NCBI GenBank assembly: GCA_018053685.1
Contig: JAGPKW010000014.1
Span: 6,704-12,572 of the forward strand
DNA length: 5,869 bases
Source of the DNA: Patescibacteria group bacterium
GTDB lineage: Bacteria; Patescibacteriota; Patescibacteriia; JAGPKW01
Direction: 5' to 3'
Positions 1 through 5,694 of this stretch are shown in pieces (the first letter of the stretch is position 1; every line of letters starts with the position of its first letter). The position numbers and the translations under genes are program-made. The notes under the pieces were generated by a model that saw nothing but the letters and a program-made list of their open reading frames with translations, ran no database searches and was not told where the DNA came from.

Positions 1-2
1 TG

Positions 3-314
3 CCAGGAATATCAAGATCAGGATCAACAATTTCTGCTGGTTTATTTAGTGGGTTAGATCCAAAAGTAGCAACTAAATTTTCGTTTTTATTATCTATTCC
101 TGTTATATTAGGGTCTACAATCTTGGAAGCTAAAAATATAGGAGAAATCAATAATATTTTAGATCTTTTAATTTCATGTATTATAACAGTAGTAATTGGT
201 TTTTTATCATTGAGATATATTCTAAAAGTAGTTGATAAAAATAAATTTAGATATTTTTCCTTATATTGTTTTATATTAGGGTCTTTAGTTATTATATATT
301 CATTGTCTATATGA
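3..314 (+). CDS. uppP: Undecaprenyl-diphosphatase UppP (BacA family), C-terminal part, 5' end outside window
   Basis: This integral membrane enzyme dephosphorylates undecaprenyl diphosphate to undecaprenyl phosphate, recycling the lipid carrier for peptidoglycan and other wall polymers. The open frame enters at the window edge and gives 103 residues before a TGA stop. It opens with PGISRSGSTI, the family's PGxSRSG signature; its arginine corresponds, from memory, to the catalytic Arg174 of E. coli UppP. Three hydrophobic stretches follow: roughly residues 22-40, 53-75 and 82-103, the last running to the C-terminus. The family is usually about 260-280 residues, so about 160, including the N-terminal glutamate-rich motif, lie off the window. 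A TTG at 123 could be taken as a start, but the frame is open upstream and the signature lies before it. The stop is only three bases from the 3' end of the convergent tRNA-Leu(CAA). Identification is secure from motif and topology. Confidence 0.93.
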   Translation, partial: PGISRSGSTISAGLFSGLDPKVATKFSFLLSIPVILGSTILEAKNIGEINNILDLLISCIITVVIGFLSLRYILKVVDKNKFRYFSLYCFILGSLVIIYSLSI

Positions 315-317
315 TTT

Positions 318-403
318 TGGTGCCGAAAGAGGGACTTGAACCCTCATGAAGAAATCTCACACGATTTTGAGTCGTGCGCGTCTACCAATTCCGCCATTTC
401 GGC
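318..403 (-). tRNA. tRNA-Leu(CAA), reads UUG; CCA end encoded
   Basis: Read on the minus strand, the acceptor stem GCCGAAA pairs with TTTCGGC, followed by discriminator A and an encoded CCA at 318-320. The anticodon stem CACGA/TCGTG encloses the loop CTCAAAA, so the anticodon is CAA. A long variable arm of 14 bases with a short stem makes it class II, as leucine tRNAs are. The T arm is GAGGG-TTCAAGT-CCCTC. The mature body without CCA is 83 bases (321-403). It converges on uppP with a three-base gap, and I see no terminator of its own after the CCA, so its primary transcript probably runs antisense into the end of uppP before processing. Confidence 0.96.
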
Positions 404-417
404 ATATGTATTATATA

Positions 418-446
418 AAAATATCATGTTACGAAAAAAGCGTCAA
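418..446 (-). promoter_or_regulatory. Probable promoter of tRNA-Leu(CAA)
   Basis: On the minus strand a -35 box TTGACG (441-446) lies 17 bases from a -10 box TATTTT (418-423). The start would fall near 411, giving a 5' leader of about 8 bases before the tRNA. The -35 box matches the sigma-70 consensus in five of six positions and the -10 in four of six, with ideal spacing. A perfect TATAAT lies nearer the gene (410-415) but would put the start almost on the first tRNA base and has no well spaced -35 box. Confidence 0.6.
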
Positions 447-460
447 CTATTGCTTTTTTT
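434..460 (+). terminator. Possible terminator for uppP transcription, beyond the antisense tRNA
   Basis: AAAAAAGC (434-441) pairs with GCTTTTTT (452-459), leaving a ten-base loop and a T-run on the descending arm. The stem has only two G:C pairs, so it is weak, but it is the first hairpin with a T-run after the uppP stop. The loop contains the complement of the tRNA-Leu(CAA) -35 box. It may instead be a chance A-run facing a T-run. Confidence 0.4.
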
Positions 461-478
461 ATAAAAATAGTATATATT
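450..478 (+). promoter_or_regulatory. Weak candidate promoter for the RRM protein gene
   Basis: TTGCTT (450-455) and TATATT (473-478) are 17 bases apart. The -10 box matches consensus in five of six positions, but the -35 box in only three. A start near 485 would give a leader of roughly 80 bases containing most of the hairpin at 480-512. In such AT-rich DNA other -10-like boxes exist (for example TATATA near 536), so this choice is tentative. Confidence 0.3.
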
Positions 479-479
479 A

Positions 480-512
480 TATCGAATATATAAGAGTTTC
501 TTTTATTCGATA
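480..512 (+). repeat. Inverted repeat / stem-loop upstream of the RRM protein gene
   Basis: TATCGAATA (480-488) is followed by its exact reverse complement TATTCGATA (504-512), a nine-base-pair stem. Inside it AAGA (492-495) can pair with TCTT (499-502) around a three-base loop, extending the hairpin across a small asymmetric internal loop. No T-run follows, so it does not look like a terminator. It lies 55 bases before the start codon and could be an operator or a structured 5' leader; the sequence does not decide between them. Confidence 0.6.
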
Positions 513-567
513 AGAAATCTAAGGAATGGTCGACTTATATAAAACATTGTAATAATATATTAACAAA

Positions 568-867
568 ATGGTAAAAAAAATATACGTTGGTAGTTTATCT
601 TATGATACAACAGAAGATGGTCTAAACTCTGCTTTTTCTGCTATTGGACCAGTTGCATCAGCTATAATTATAAAAGATAAATTTACTGGTCATTCTAAGG
701 GTTTTGGATTCGTTGAAATGCAAAATGAAGAAGATGTTCAAAAAGCTATTGACGCTTTAAATGGTACAGAATTGGATGGTAGGACGATAAGAGTAAATGA
801 ATCAATTCCAAGAGAAAATAATTTTAGAAAAGGGAATTATGGAGATAGACCTCAAAAAAGATGGTAG
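568..867 (+). CDS. RRM-domain RNA-binding protein (single-domain, glycine-poor tail)
   Basis: This is a 99-residue protein with one RNA recognition motif, the short single-RRM type found in cyanobacteria, spirochaetes, Bacteroidota and proteobacteria. RNP2 is IYVGSL (residues 5-10) and RNP1 is KGFGFVEM (44-51), with the aromatic residues that stack on RNA (Tyr6, Phe46, Phe48) all present. The RRM fold covers about residues 4-78; a short basic tail (80-99) with several Arg, Lys and Asn follows, without a long glycine-rich extension. It is expected to bind single-stranded RNA in the cytoplasm; in some bacteria relatives are cold-induced, but a specific role cannot be read here. The ATG at 568 begins MVKK two residues before the RNP2 strand, the usual place. 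No Shine-Dalgarno sequence precedes it: the preceding bases are all A/T apart from one C. A perfect palindromic terminator follows one base after the stop region, so it is probably monocistronic. Confidence 0.93.
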   Translation: MVKKIYVGSLSYDTTEDGLNSAFSAIGPVASAIIIKDKFTGHSKGFGFVEMQNEEDVQKAIDALNGTELDGRTIRVNESIPRENNFRKGNYGDRPQKRW

Positions 868-896
868 AAAGATGCTAGGTTAACCTAGCATCTTTT
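868..896 (+). terminator. Perfect palindromic terminator after the RRM gene
   Basis: The bases 868-895 are a perfect 28-base palindrome centred on GTTAAC. The transcript can form a 12-base-pair stem (AAAGATGCTAGG with CCTAGCATCTTT) with a TTAA loop, ending in four T. It starts directly after the TAG stop at 865-867. The stem is long and G:C-containing, but the T-run is short. Being palindromic it could also act on the minus strand, although no minus-strand gene faces it here. Confidence 0.85.
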
Positions 897-921
897 AATA
901 CTATTGATTTTATTAAACAAT

Positions 922-950
922 ATGATAACATGGTTAGTAATTTATATAAT
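922..950 (+). promoter_or_regulatory. Candidate promoter for the 58-residue protein gene
   Basis: A perfect -10 box TATAAT (945-950) is preceded at 17 bases by ATGATA (922-927), a four-of-six match to the -35 consensus. The start would fall near 957, leaving a very short leader just ahead of the Shine-Dalgarno sequence. The preceding terminator at 868-896 requires some promoter in this interval. Confidence 0.42.
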
Positions 951-959
951 TTATATATA

Positions 960-965
960 GGGAGG
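960..965 (+). promoter_or_regulatory. Strong ribosome binding site fixing the start of the small gene
   Basis: GGGAGG lies five bases before the ATG at 971. It also precedes an ATG at 966, but that one touches the site and opens only a short out-of-frame reading frame, so 971 is the start. This site is much stronger than those of the RRM gene or uvrA. Confidence 0.8.
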
Positions 966-970
966 ATGCT

Positions 971-1147
971 ATGTCAAGTAACTTGGAACCTATTGTAGTT
1001 CTAAAAAATGGTCAGACTATTAGAATTAAGCTTGAGGATTTAACAATATTTAGAAAAAATTTTTATACTATAAAAATTAATGGTAAGACAATTTTGTTGT
1101 CCCATGAGAAAGATGGGAAATTTATAGAAACATCCATATTATCTTAA
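971..1147 (+). CDS. Small protein of unknown function, 58 residues
   Basis: I do not recognise this gene. It encodes 58 residues, starting MSSNLEPIVV and ending FIETSILS. The support for it being real is contextual: a strong Shine-Dalgarno sequence at 960-965, a candidate TATAAT box upstream, a clear hairpin terminator immediately after the TAA stop, and codon use like that of its neighbours. The protein has no signal peptide, membrane segment or cysteine. Alternating hydrophobic and polar residues with Asn-Gly turns (KNGQ at 12-15, INGK at 36-39, KDGK at 47-50) suggest a small all-beta fold with a short turn or helix around LEDL (21-24). It lies between the RRM gene and tRNA-Leu(UAG), with terminators on both sides, so neither neighbour points to a function. 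A small RNA-binding or regulatory protein is possible, but that is a guess. Confidence 0.8.
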   Translation: MSSNLEPIVVLKNGQTIRIKLEDLTIFRKNFYTIKINGKTILLSHEKDGKFIETSILS

Positions 1148-1154
1148 AAATAAT

Positions 1155-1183
1155 AATCCCAATAGTAAATCTATTGGGATTTT
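1155..1183. terminator. Bidirectional terminator between the small gene and tRNA-Leu(UAG)
   Basis: AATCCCAATAG (1155-1165) pairs exactly with CTATTGGGATT (1171-1181) around the loop TAAAT, an 11-base-pair stem. On the plus strand it is followed by a few T after the small gene's stop. On the minus strand it lies five bases beyond the CCA of tRNA-Leu(UAG) and is followed by a T-rich stretch. It therefore plausibly ends both converging transcripts. Confidence 0.85.
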
Positions 1184-1187
1184 ATAT

Positions 1188-1271
1188 TGGTGCGGGTGAA
1201 GGGACTTGAACCCCCATGGATTTCTCCACTTGCTCCTAAGGCAAGCGCGTCTGCCATTTCGCCACACCCGC
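1188..1271 (-). tRNA. tRNA-Leu(UAG), reads CUN codons; CCA end encoded
   Basis: On the minus strand the acceptor stem GCGGGTG pairs with CACCCGC, followed by discriminator A and CCA encoded at 1188-1190. The anticodon stem CTTGC/GCAAG encloses CTTAGGA, so the anticodon is TAG (UAG in RNA). The variable arm TGGA-GAAAT-CCA forms a short stem, as expected for a class II leucine tRNA. The T arm GGGGG-TTCAAGT-CCCTT contains two G:U pairs. The body without CCA is 81 bases (1191-1271). It is the second leucine tRNA in the window, on the same strand as the first but with its own promoter and terminator, so the two are not one operon. Confidence 0.96.
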
Positions 1272-1283
1272 AAGCATAATAAG

Positions 1284-1312
1284 ATAATAACAAATTTTTA
1301 TCTTTTTATCAA
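1284..1312 (-). promoter_or_regulatory. Promoter of tRNA-Leu(UAG)
   Basis: On the minus strand TTGATA (1307-1312) and TATTAT (1284-1289) are 17 bases apart, each a five-of-six match to the sigma-70 consensus. The start would fall near 1277, about six bases before the first tRNA nucleotide. This is the best promoter in the window and is back to back with that of thyX. Confidence 0.72.
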
Positions 1313-1320
1313 TACCTTTA

Positions 1321-1349
1321 TTTACAAATTATAAATAATTATATAATAT
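1321..1349 (+). promoter_or_regulatory. Probable promoter of thyX
   Basis: TTTACA (1321-1326) is a five-of-six -35 match. Two overlapping -10 choices follow: a perfect TATAAT at 1342-1347 with a short 15-base spacer, or TAATAT at 1344-1349 with the ideal 17. Transcription would start near 1354-1356, giving a leader of about 22-24 bases with the Shine-Dalgarno sequence AGGAGG at 1366-1371. Its -35 box lies eight bases from the -35 box of the divergent tRNA promoter. Confidence 0.55.
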
Positions 1350-1377
1350 AAAAATAAATTTATTTAGGAGGTATGGT

Positions 1378-2721
1378 ATGTTAAGAGTAAAGCTTCTTGA
1401 TGATCATAAAATATCAGCAAATATGATGGCTTCTCATGCTGGTAGAATTTGTTATAAATCAGATATAGGTGATATTTATAGAGAGGAATTATTGGATGTT
1501 GAGAATCAATTATTTAAAAAAGGACATCATACAACATTTGAACATCAATTATTTAATTTTGAAATTGATGGAATAGCAATATCTGATGTAACTCTTGGTT
1601 TACATCTTACGATTCCATTTTATAACTCAGATCAACGATCTGGTAGAAATTCTAAAATGTTTAGTAAACCAAATTTTAATGAAATTCAAGAATATATAGT
1701 TTCGGGCTATGGAAACAATAAAATAGATGATGTGATGAATTTTATAAAATTTAGTTATTCAATATTTTTTGAGAATATTGGACGAGCTACATCAGTTTGT
1801 TTTGATTATATAAAACAAGAGCGTATTGAAGATGCATATACAGTTAAATTAGCTAAGAAGATTGCACAAGAGCAGTTAAGAAATGTTGTTTCAACATCGT
1901 TTGATAGTGGGTTATTATTTTCTATAGATATACCAACATTAGTAGCAATGTATGAATGCCCATCAAATCCAGTGATAAAAAACATATCAGATATGATGAA
2001 ATTAGAATTTCTAAAATATTTTCCAGAAATGTCATACATTTTTAGAGAAAATCAAAGGGAATTAGGATATGAAAAAATAATGATTGAAAGTTGTAATGAT
2101 ATATTTTATTCTCCAATTAACAAACTCGTATCTTATCCATCTAATAAAGAAAAAATAGTAATTCCTAATATCAGAGATATGATCCCAGTTGATAAAGTGC
2201 CATATAGAAAAAGATATATGTCTAATAATATATTAGATGTTAAGAATGAAGTAGAAATATCCTTAGCAACAATGGGGCAAGATCAGAGACATAGGACAAT
2301 ACTAAGATCAAATCCAGTATTTACAGGTAATTTTTATTCCCCACCAATTCTACAAGCATTAAATATTGAAGATAAAATATATCAGTTAATGAGCAATTGG
2401 AGAGATCTTTATAACAAAATAGATAATAATTTATTCTATCTTATAGCACCATATGGGGCTATGGTAAGATATATAAAGAAAGCTAATATAAATGCTCTTG
2501 CTCATGAACAGTTGAAAAGGCTATGTTGGCGTGCACAAGAAGAAATATATAATGTAAATAGGATATTAAGGGAGGAACTAAATGCAGTTAATAATAATAC
2601 TTTGTTACAAATATTCTTACCTCCATGTATGAAAGAAGATGGAGTGTGTTATGAAGGTAATGAATGGTGCAGGAGGAAAATAAAAGATAAGGGCAACCCA
2701 TGCCCTATTAGGGAAATTTAA
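1378..2721 (+). CDS. thyX: Flavin-dependent thymidylate synthase ThyX, long two-module form
   Basis: ThyX methylates dUMP to dTMP using methylenetetrahydrofolate as carbon source and reduced FAD as hydride carrier, without making dihydrofolate. At 447 residues it is about twice the usual ThyX (about 220-270). By eye it is two ThyX-like modules. The N-terminal module (about 1-215) has TTFEHQLFNF (52-61) and DQRSGRNSKMFS (85-96), with LHL (75-77) where RHR is expected. The C-terminal module (about 285-415) has GQDQRHRT (300-307), LAPYGAMVRY (356-365) and KRLCWRAQEEI (380-390); Arg381 aligns with the dUMP-activating Arg174 of Thermotoga ThyX. A cysteine-containing tail follows (Cys417, 424, 431, 442). 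Start: the ATG at 1378 lies six bases after AGGAGG; an ATG at 1373 is out of frame. It has its own promoter and terminator. Family assignment is firm from the motifs; whether this form makes dTMP or is a related flavoenzyme is inferred. Confidence 0.9.
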   Translation: MLRVKLLDDHKISANMMASHAGRICYKSDIGDIYREELLDVENQLFKKGHHTTFEHQLFNFEIDGIAISDVTLGLHLTIPFYNSDQRSGRNSKMFSKPNFNEIQEYIVSGYGNNKIDDVMNFIKFSYSIFFENIGRATSVCFDYIKQERIEDAYTVKLAKKIAQEQLRNVVSTSFDSGLLFSIDIPTLVAMYECPSNPVIKNISDMMKLEFLKYFPEMSYIFRENQRELGYEKIMIESCNDIFYSPINKLVSYPSNKEKIVIPNIRDMIPVDKVPYRKRYMSNNILDVKNEVEISLATMGQDQRHRTILRSNPVFTGNFYSPPILQALNIEDKIYQLMSNWRDLYNKIDNNLFYLIAPYGAMVRYIKKANINALAHEQLKRLCWRAQEEIYNVNRILREELNAVNNNTLLQIFLPPCMKEDGVCYEGNEWCRRKIKDKGNPCPIREI

Positions 2722-2728
2722 GATTTTT

Positions 2729-2757
2729 AAGGGTGCAGATTAATTTTTGCACCTTTT
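2729..2757 (+). terminator. Rho-independent terminator of thyX
   Basis: GGTGCA (2732-2737) pairs with TGCACC (2748-2753). The stem extends outward through a G:T pair and two A:T pairs (2729-2731 with 2754-2756). The T-run TTTT at 2754-2757 is followed by more A/T. It begins seven bases after the thyX stop. Confidence 0.8.
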
Positions 2758-2760
2758 ATA

Positions 2761-2789
2761 TTTACATTCAGCATTTTTTGGTGTAAAAT
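2761..2789 (+). promoter_or_regulatory. Promoter of uvrA
   Basis: TTTACA (2761-2766) and TAAAAT (2784-2789) are separated by exactly 17 bases, each a five-of-six consensus match. Transcription would start near 2796, with a leader of about 25 bases. The box begins three bases after the thyX terminator. I looked for an SOS operator here and saw neither the CTG-N10-CAG nor the GAAC-N4-GTTC pattern, so LexA control is not evident. Confidence 0.6.
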
Positions 2790-2820
2790 ATTCTCATTTA
2801 AAAAATAAGGCACAATATTT

Positions 2821-5694
2821 ATGGAACCTAAAAGTATCATTGTGCGTGGTGCGCGCGTACATAATTTAAAAAATATAACAGTTGAAATTCCAAAAAATAA
2901 GATGACTGTTGTGACTGGTCTTTCTGGTTCTGGGAAGTCTTCTCTTGTATTTGATACGATTTATGCAGAGGGCAGAAGAAGATATGTAGAGAGCTTATCA
3001 TCATATGCTAGACAGTTTTTGGGGTTAGAAGAAAAGCCAGACGTAGATGAAATAGAAGGGCTTTCTCCTACAATTGCAATTAATCAAAGAAGCATTGCTA
3101 AAAATCCTAGATCAACTGTTGGGACCATTACTGAAATATATGATTATATGAGATTATTATGGGCAAATATAGGTATTCCACACTGTCCAAAATGTAATAA
3201 AATTGTTACCAAGCAAACAACAGATGAAATAATATCAAAAATTTTATCTTTAGAAAAAAATAAAAAAATTCTAATAATAGCTCCTATTATAAGAGGTAAA
3301 AAAGGTGAACACAAAGACGTAATATCAAAAATTCAGAGTTCAGGTTATGTCAGAGTTAGAATTGATGGCACTATAATGGACATAGAAGAAGCCATAGATA
3401 AGACTTTAGAAAAAACAAAAAAACATACAATTGAAATTATTGTAGATAGAATAATTTTAGAAGATAATTTATCTGAAGATGATAAAAAAGAACAAAAGGA
3501 GAGAATAACCAATTCTGTAGAAACAGCATTAGACTTGGGAAATGGTATTATAATAGTTAATATTGAAGTAGATAATAAATTAGATGAAAATAAAATTAAA
3601 TCCAAAGATATTTTTTATTCTCAAAATTTTGCTTGTCCAGATTGTGATATTAATTTAGAAGAAATTTCTCCTAGAAGTTTTTCTTTTAATAATCCATATG
3701 GTGCTTGTCCAGAGTGCTCTGGATTAGGAATAAAACAAAGGGTAGATCCTGATTTGTTAATTCCAAATAAAAAATTAAGTATAAATGAAGGAGCAATATT
3801 ACCATGGCAAAAAATTATAATGGGGCGTGGTTGGAATTATAGAATATTAGTTGAGGTTGCAAAAGAAAATAATATTGATTTAGATATGCCAGTAGAAAAA
3901 TTGCAGGAAAAAGATCTAAATATTATTTTATATGGTACTCAAGATAGATTATATAAAATAGGAAGATTTTCATTACCATACGAAGGTGTAATAAATAATT
4001 TAGAAAGAAGATATAGAGAGACTGATTCTGAATACAGTAAACTAGACATAGAGAAATATATGATTACAGAAATTTGCCCTTTATGTAATGGCAAAAAATT
4101 AAAGAAGGAATTTTTAGGTGTGTTGGTAAGAGATAAAAATATAATAGAAGTTACAGATATGCATATAGATGACTCTATAGTTTTTTTTGAAAATTTGCTA
4201 CTAACTTTAACTGACAAAGAGAAACAAATAGTTGAAAAGATAGTTAAAGAGATATTAGTAAGATTGAAATTTCTACAAAATTTAGGCTTAGGATATTTAT
4301 CTTTATCAAGAAATAGCCAAACATTGTCAGGCGGTGAATCTCAAAGAATAAGGCTTGCAACACAAATAGGGTCATCTTTATCTGGCGTAATTTATGTTTT
4401 AGACGAACCAACCATTGGGTTACATAAAAGAGACAACGATAGATTAATTGACAGCTTAATAAAATTGAAAAATCTTGGTAATACTATTTTAGTGGTTGAG
4501 CACGATGAAGATGTTATGCAAAGATCTGATTATATTATTGATATAGGACCTGGGGCTGGAAAACACGGTGGTAAATTGATATACGCAGGAACATTAGATG
4601 GTATAAAAAATAATGAAGACTCAATAACAGGAATGTATTTAAGTGGGAGAAAACAAATATTAATTCCAAAAGAAAGAAGGAAGGGTAATGGAAAGTTTAT
4701 AGAAATAAAAGGAGCTAGAGAATTTAATTTAAAAGATATAAATGTTAAAATCCCATTAAATGAATTTGTGTGTCTTACTGGAGTTTCTGGTTCAGGAAAA
4801 TCAACGTTGATGGTTGATATATTAGCAAACTATCTCTTAAAAAAATTTTATAAATCTAAAGTTGATGTTGGAGAATTTAAAGAAATCAATGGTACAGAGA
4901 ATATAGATAAGATAATTAATATTGATCAGTCACCAATAGGGAGAACTCCAAGATCTAATATAGCGACATATACTGGTATTTTTAATACTATTAGAGACTT
5001 GTTTGCTCAAACAACGGAAGCTAAAATTAGGGGTTATAAAGCCGGTCGTTTTAGCTTTAATGTTGAGGGCGGGAGGTGTGAGAATTGCCATGGTGATGGT
5101 GTTATAAAAATAGAGATGCAATTTTTACCAGATGTATATATTACATGCGATGTATGTAAAGGAAAAAGATATAATGAAAGTACTTTGGAGATTCATTATA
5201 AAGAGAAAAATATTGCTGATATTTTAGATATGACAGTAGAAGATGCTATTATGTTTTTTAAAGATATTCCAGCTATATATCCTAAATTAAAAGTTTTAAA
5301 TGATGTTGGTTTAGGATATATAAAATTAGGGCAAAGTGCTACTACTTTATCTGGTGGAGAAGCTCAAAGAATAAAACTAGCAACAGAACTTGCCAGAAAA
5401 TCAACTGCTAAAACCTTATATATCTTAGATGAACCAACAACTGGATTACATTTTGAAGATATAAATAAACTTTTACAGGTGTTACATAAATTAGTTGATA
5501 AAGGCAACAGTGTTTTAGTAATAGAACATAATTTAGATGTTATAAAAACGGCCGATTATATAATAGATTTAGGCCCAGAAGGTGGTGATAAAGGTGGTTA
5601 TATAGTTGCAGAAGGGGCTCCAGAAGATATAGTAGAGATAGATAAAGGTTATACATCTAAATATCTAAGGGAAGTATTATTAAAAAATAGATAA
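2821..5694 (+). CDS. uvrA: Excinuclease ABC subunit A (UvrA)
   Basis: UvrA is the cytoplasmic damage-recognition ATPase of nucleotide excision repair; as a dimer it scans DNA, loads UvrB at lesions and leaves before UvrC cuts. This copy is full length at 957 residues (family about 930-970). First ATPase half: Walker A GLSGSGKSS (33-41), ABC signature LSGGESQRIRLA (502-513), Walker B VIYVLDEP (523-530). Second half: GVSGSGKST (654-662), LSGGEAQRIKLA (843-854), TLYILDEP (865-872). Zinc-binding cysteines are intact: Cys272/275/296/299 in the insertion domain, and Cys753/756/776/779 in the C-terminal zinc finger, which discriminates damaged DNA. Further CxxC pairs at 122/125 and 419/422 match the family's normal pattern. 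The start MEPKSIIVRGARVHNL is the usual UvrA N-terminus. The Shine-Dalgarno sequence is weak (AAGG at 2807-2810, ten bases away). No frameshift or missing catalytic residue is seen. It appears to be transcribed alone, from its own promoter. Confidence 0.98.
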   Translation: MEPKSIIVRGARVHNLKNITVEIPKNKMTVVTGLSGSGKSSLVFDTIYAEGRRRYVESLSSYARQFLGLEEKPDVDEIEGLSPTIAINQRSIAKNPRSTVGTITEIYDYMRLLWANIGIPHCPKCNKIVTKQTTDEIISKILSLEKNKKILIIAPIIRGKKGEHKDVISKIQSSGYVRVRIDGTIMDIEEAIDKTLEKTKKHTIEIIVDRIILEDNLSEDDKKEQKERITNSVETALDLGNGIIIVNIEVDNKLDENKIKSKDIFYSQNFACPDCDINLEEISPRSFSFNNPYGACPECSGLGIKQRVDPDLLIPNKKLSINEGAILPWQKIIMGRGWNYRILVEVAKENNIDLDMPVEKLQEKDLNIILYGTQDRLYKIGRFSLPYEGVINNLERRYRETDSEYSKLDIEKYMITEICPLCNGKKLKKEFLGVLVRDKNIIEVTDMHIDDSIVFFENLLLTLTDKEKQIVEKIVKEILVRLKFLQNLGLGYLSLSRNSQTLSGGESQRIRLATQIGSSLSGVIYVLDEPTIGLHKRDNDRLIDSLIKLKNLGNTILVVEHDEDVMQRSDYIIDIGPGAGKHGGKLIYAGTLDGIKNNEDSITGMYLSGRKQILIPKERRKGNGKFIEIKGAREFNLKDINVKIPLNEFVCLTGVSGSGKSTLMVDILANYLLKKFYKSKVDVGEFKEINGTENIDKIINIDQSPIGRTPRSNIATYTGIFNTIRDLFAQTTEAKIRGYKAGRFSFNVEGGRCENCHGDGVIKIEMQFLPDVYITCDVCKGKRYNESTLEIHYKEKNIADILDMTVEDAIMFFKDIPAIYPKLKVLNDVGLGYIKLGQSATTLSGGEAQRIKLATELARKSTAKTLYILDEPTTGLHFEDINKLLQVLHKLVDKGNSVLVIEHNLDVIKTADYIIDLGPEGGDKGGYIVAEGAPEDIVEIDKGYTSKYLREVLLKNR

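Noticed and set aside
123..314. A separate 63-residue membrane protein starting at TTG 123.
   Set aside because: The same frame is open to the window edge and carries the UppP PGxSRSG signature upstream, so this is only the tail of uppP.
312..314. An alternative code with TGA as tryptophan.
   Set aside because: Reading through this TGA runs straight into the antisense of a tRNA, and all tryptophans in conserved positions of ThyX and UvrA use TGG.
526..552. A tiny upstream reading frame of eight codons before the RRM gene, beginning after AAGG.
   Set aside because: The AAGG at 521-524 is one base from its ATG, too close to act as a ribosome binding site, and nothing else supports it.
1806..2039. 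Minus-strand open frame inside thyX.
   Set aside because: It lies wholly within a motif-bearing gene on the other strand and has no Shine-Dalgarno site or recognisable domain; it is a shadow.
2754..2820. An SOS (LexA) box in front of uvrA.
   Set aside because: Neither the proteobacterial nor the Bacillus-type operator pattern is present between the thyX terminator and the uvrA start.
3345..5121. Three minus-strand open frames inside uvrA (3345-3605, 3939-4217, 4930-5121).
   Set aside because: They are antisense to conserved UvrA sequence, rich in Ser/Ile/Leu as expected from AT-rich antisense, and lack start signals.
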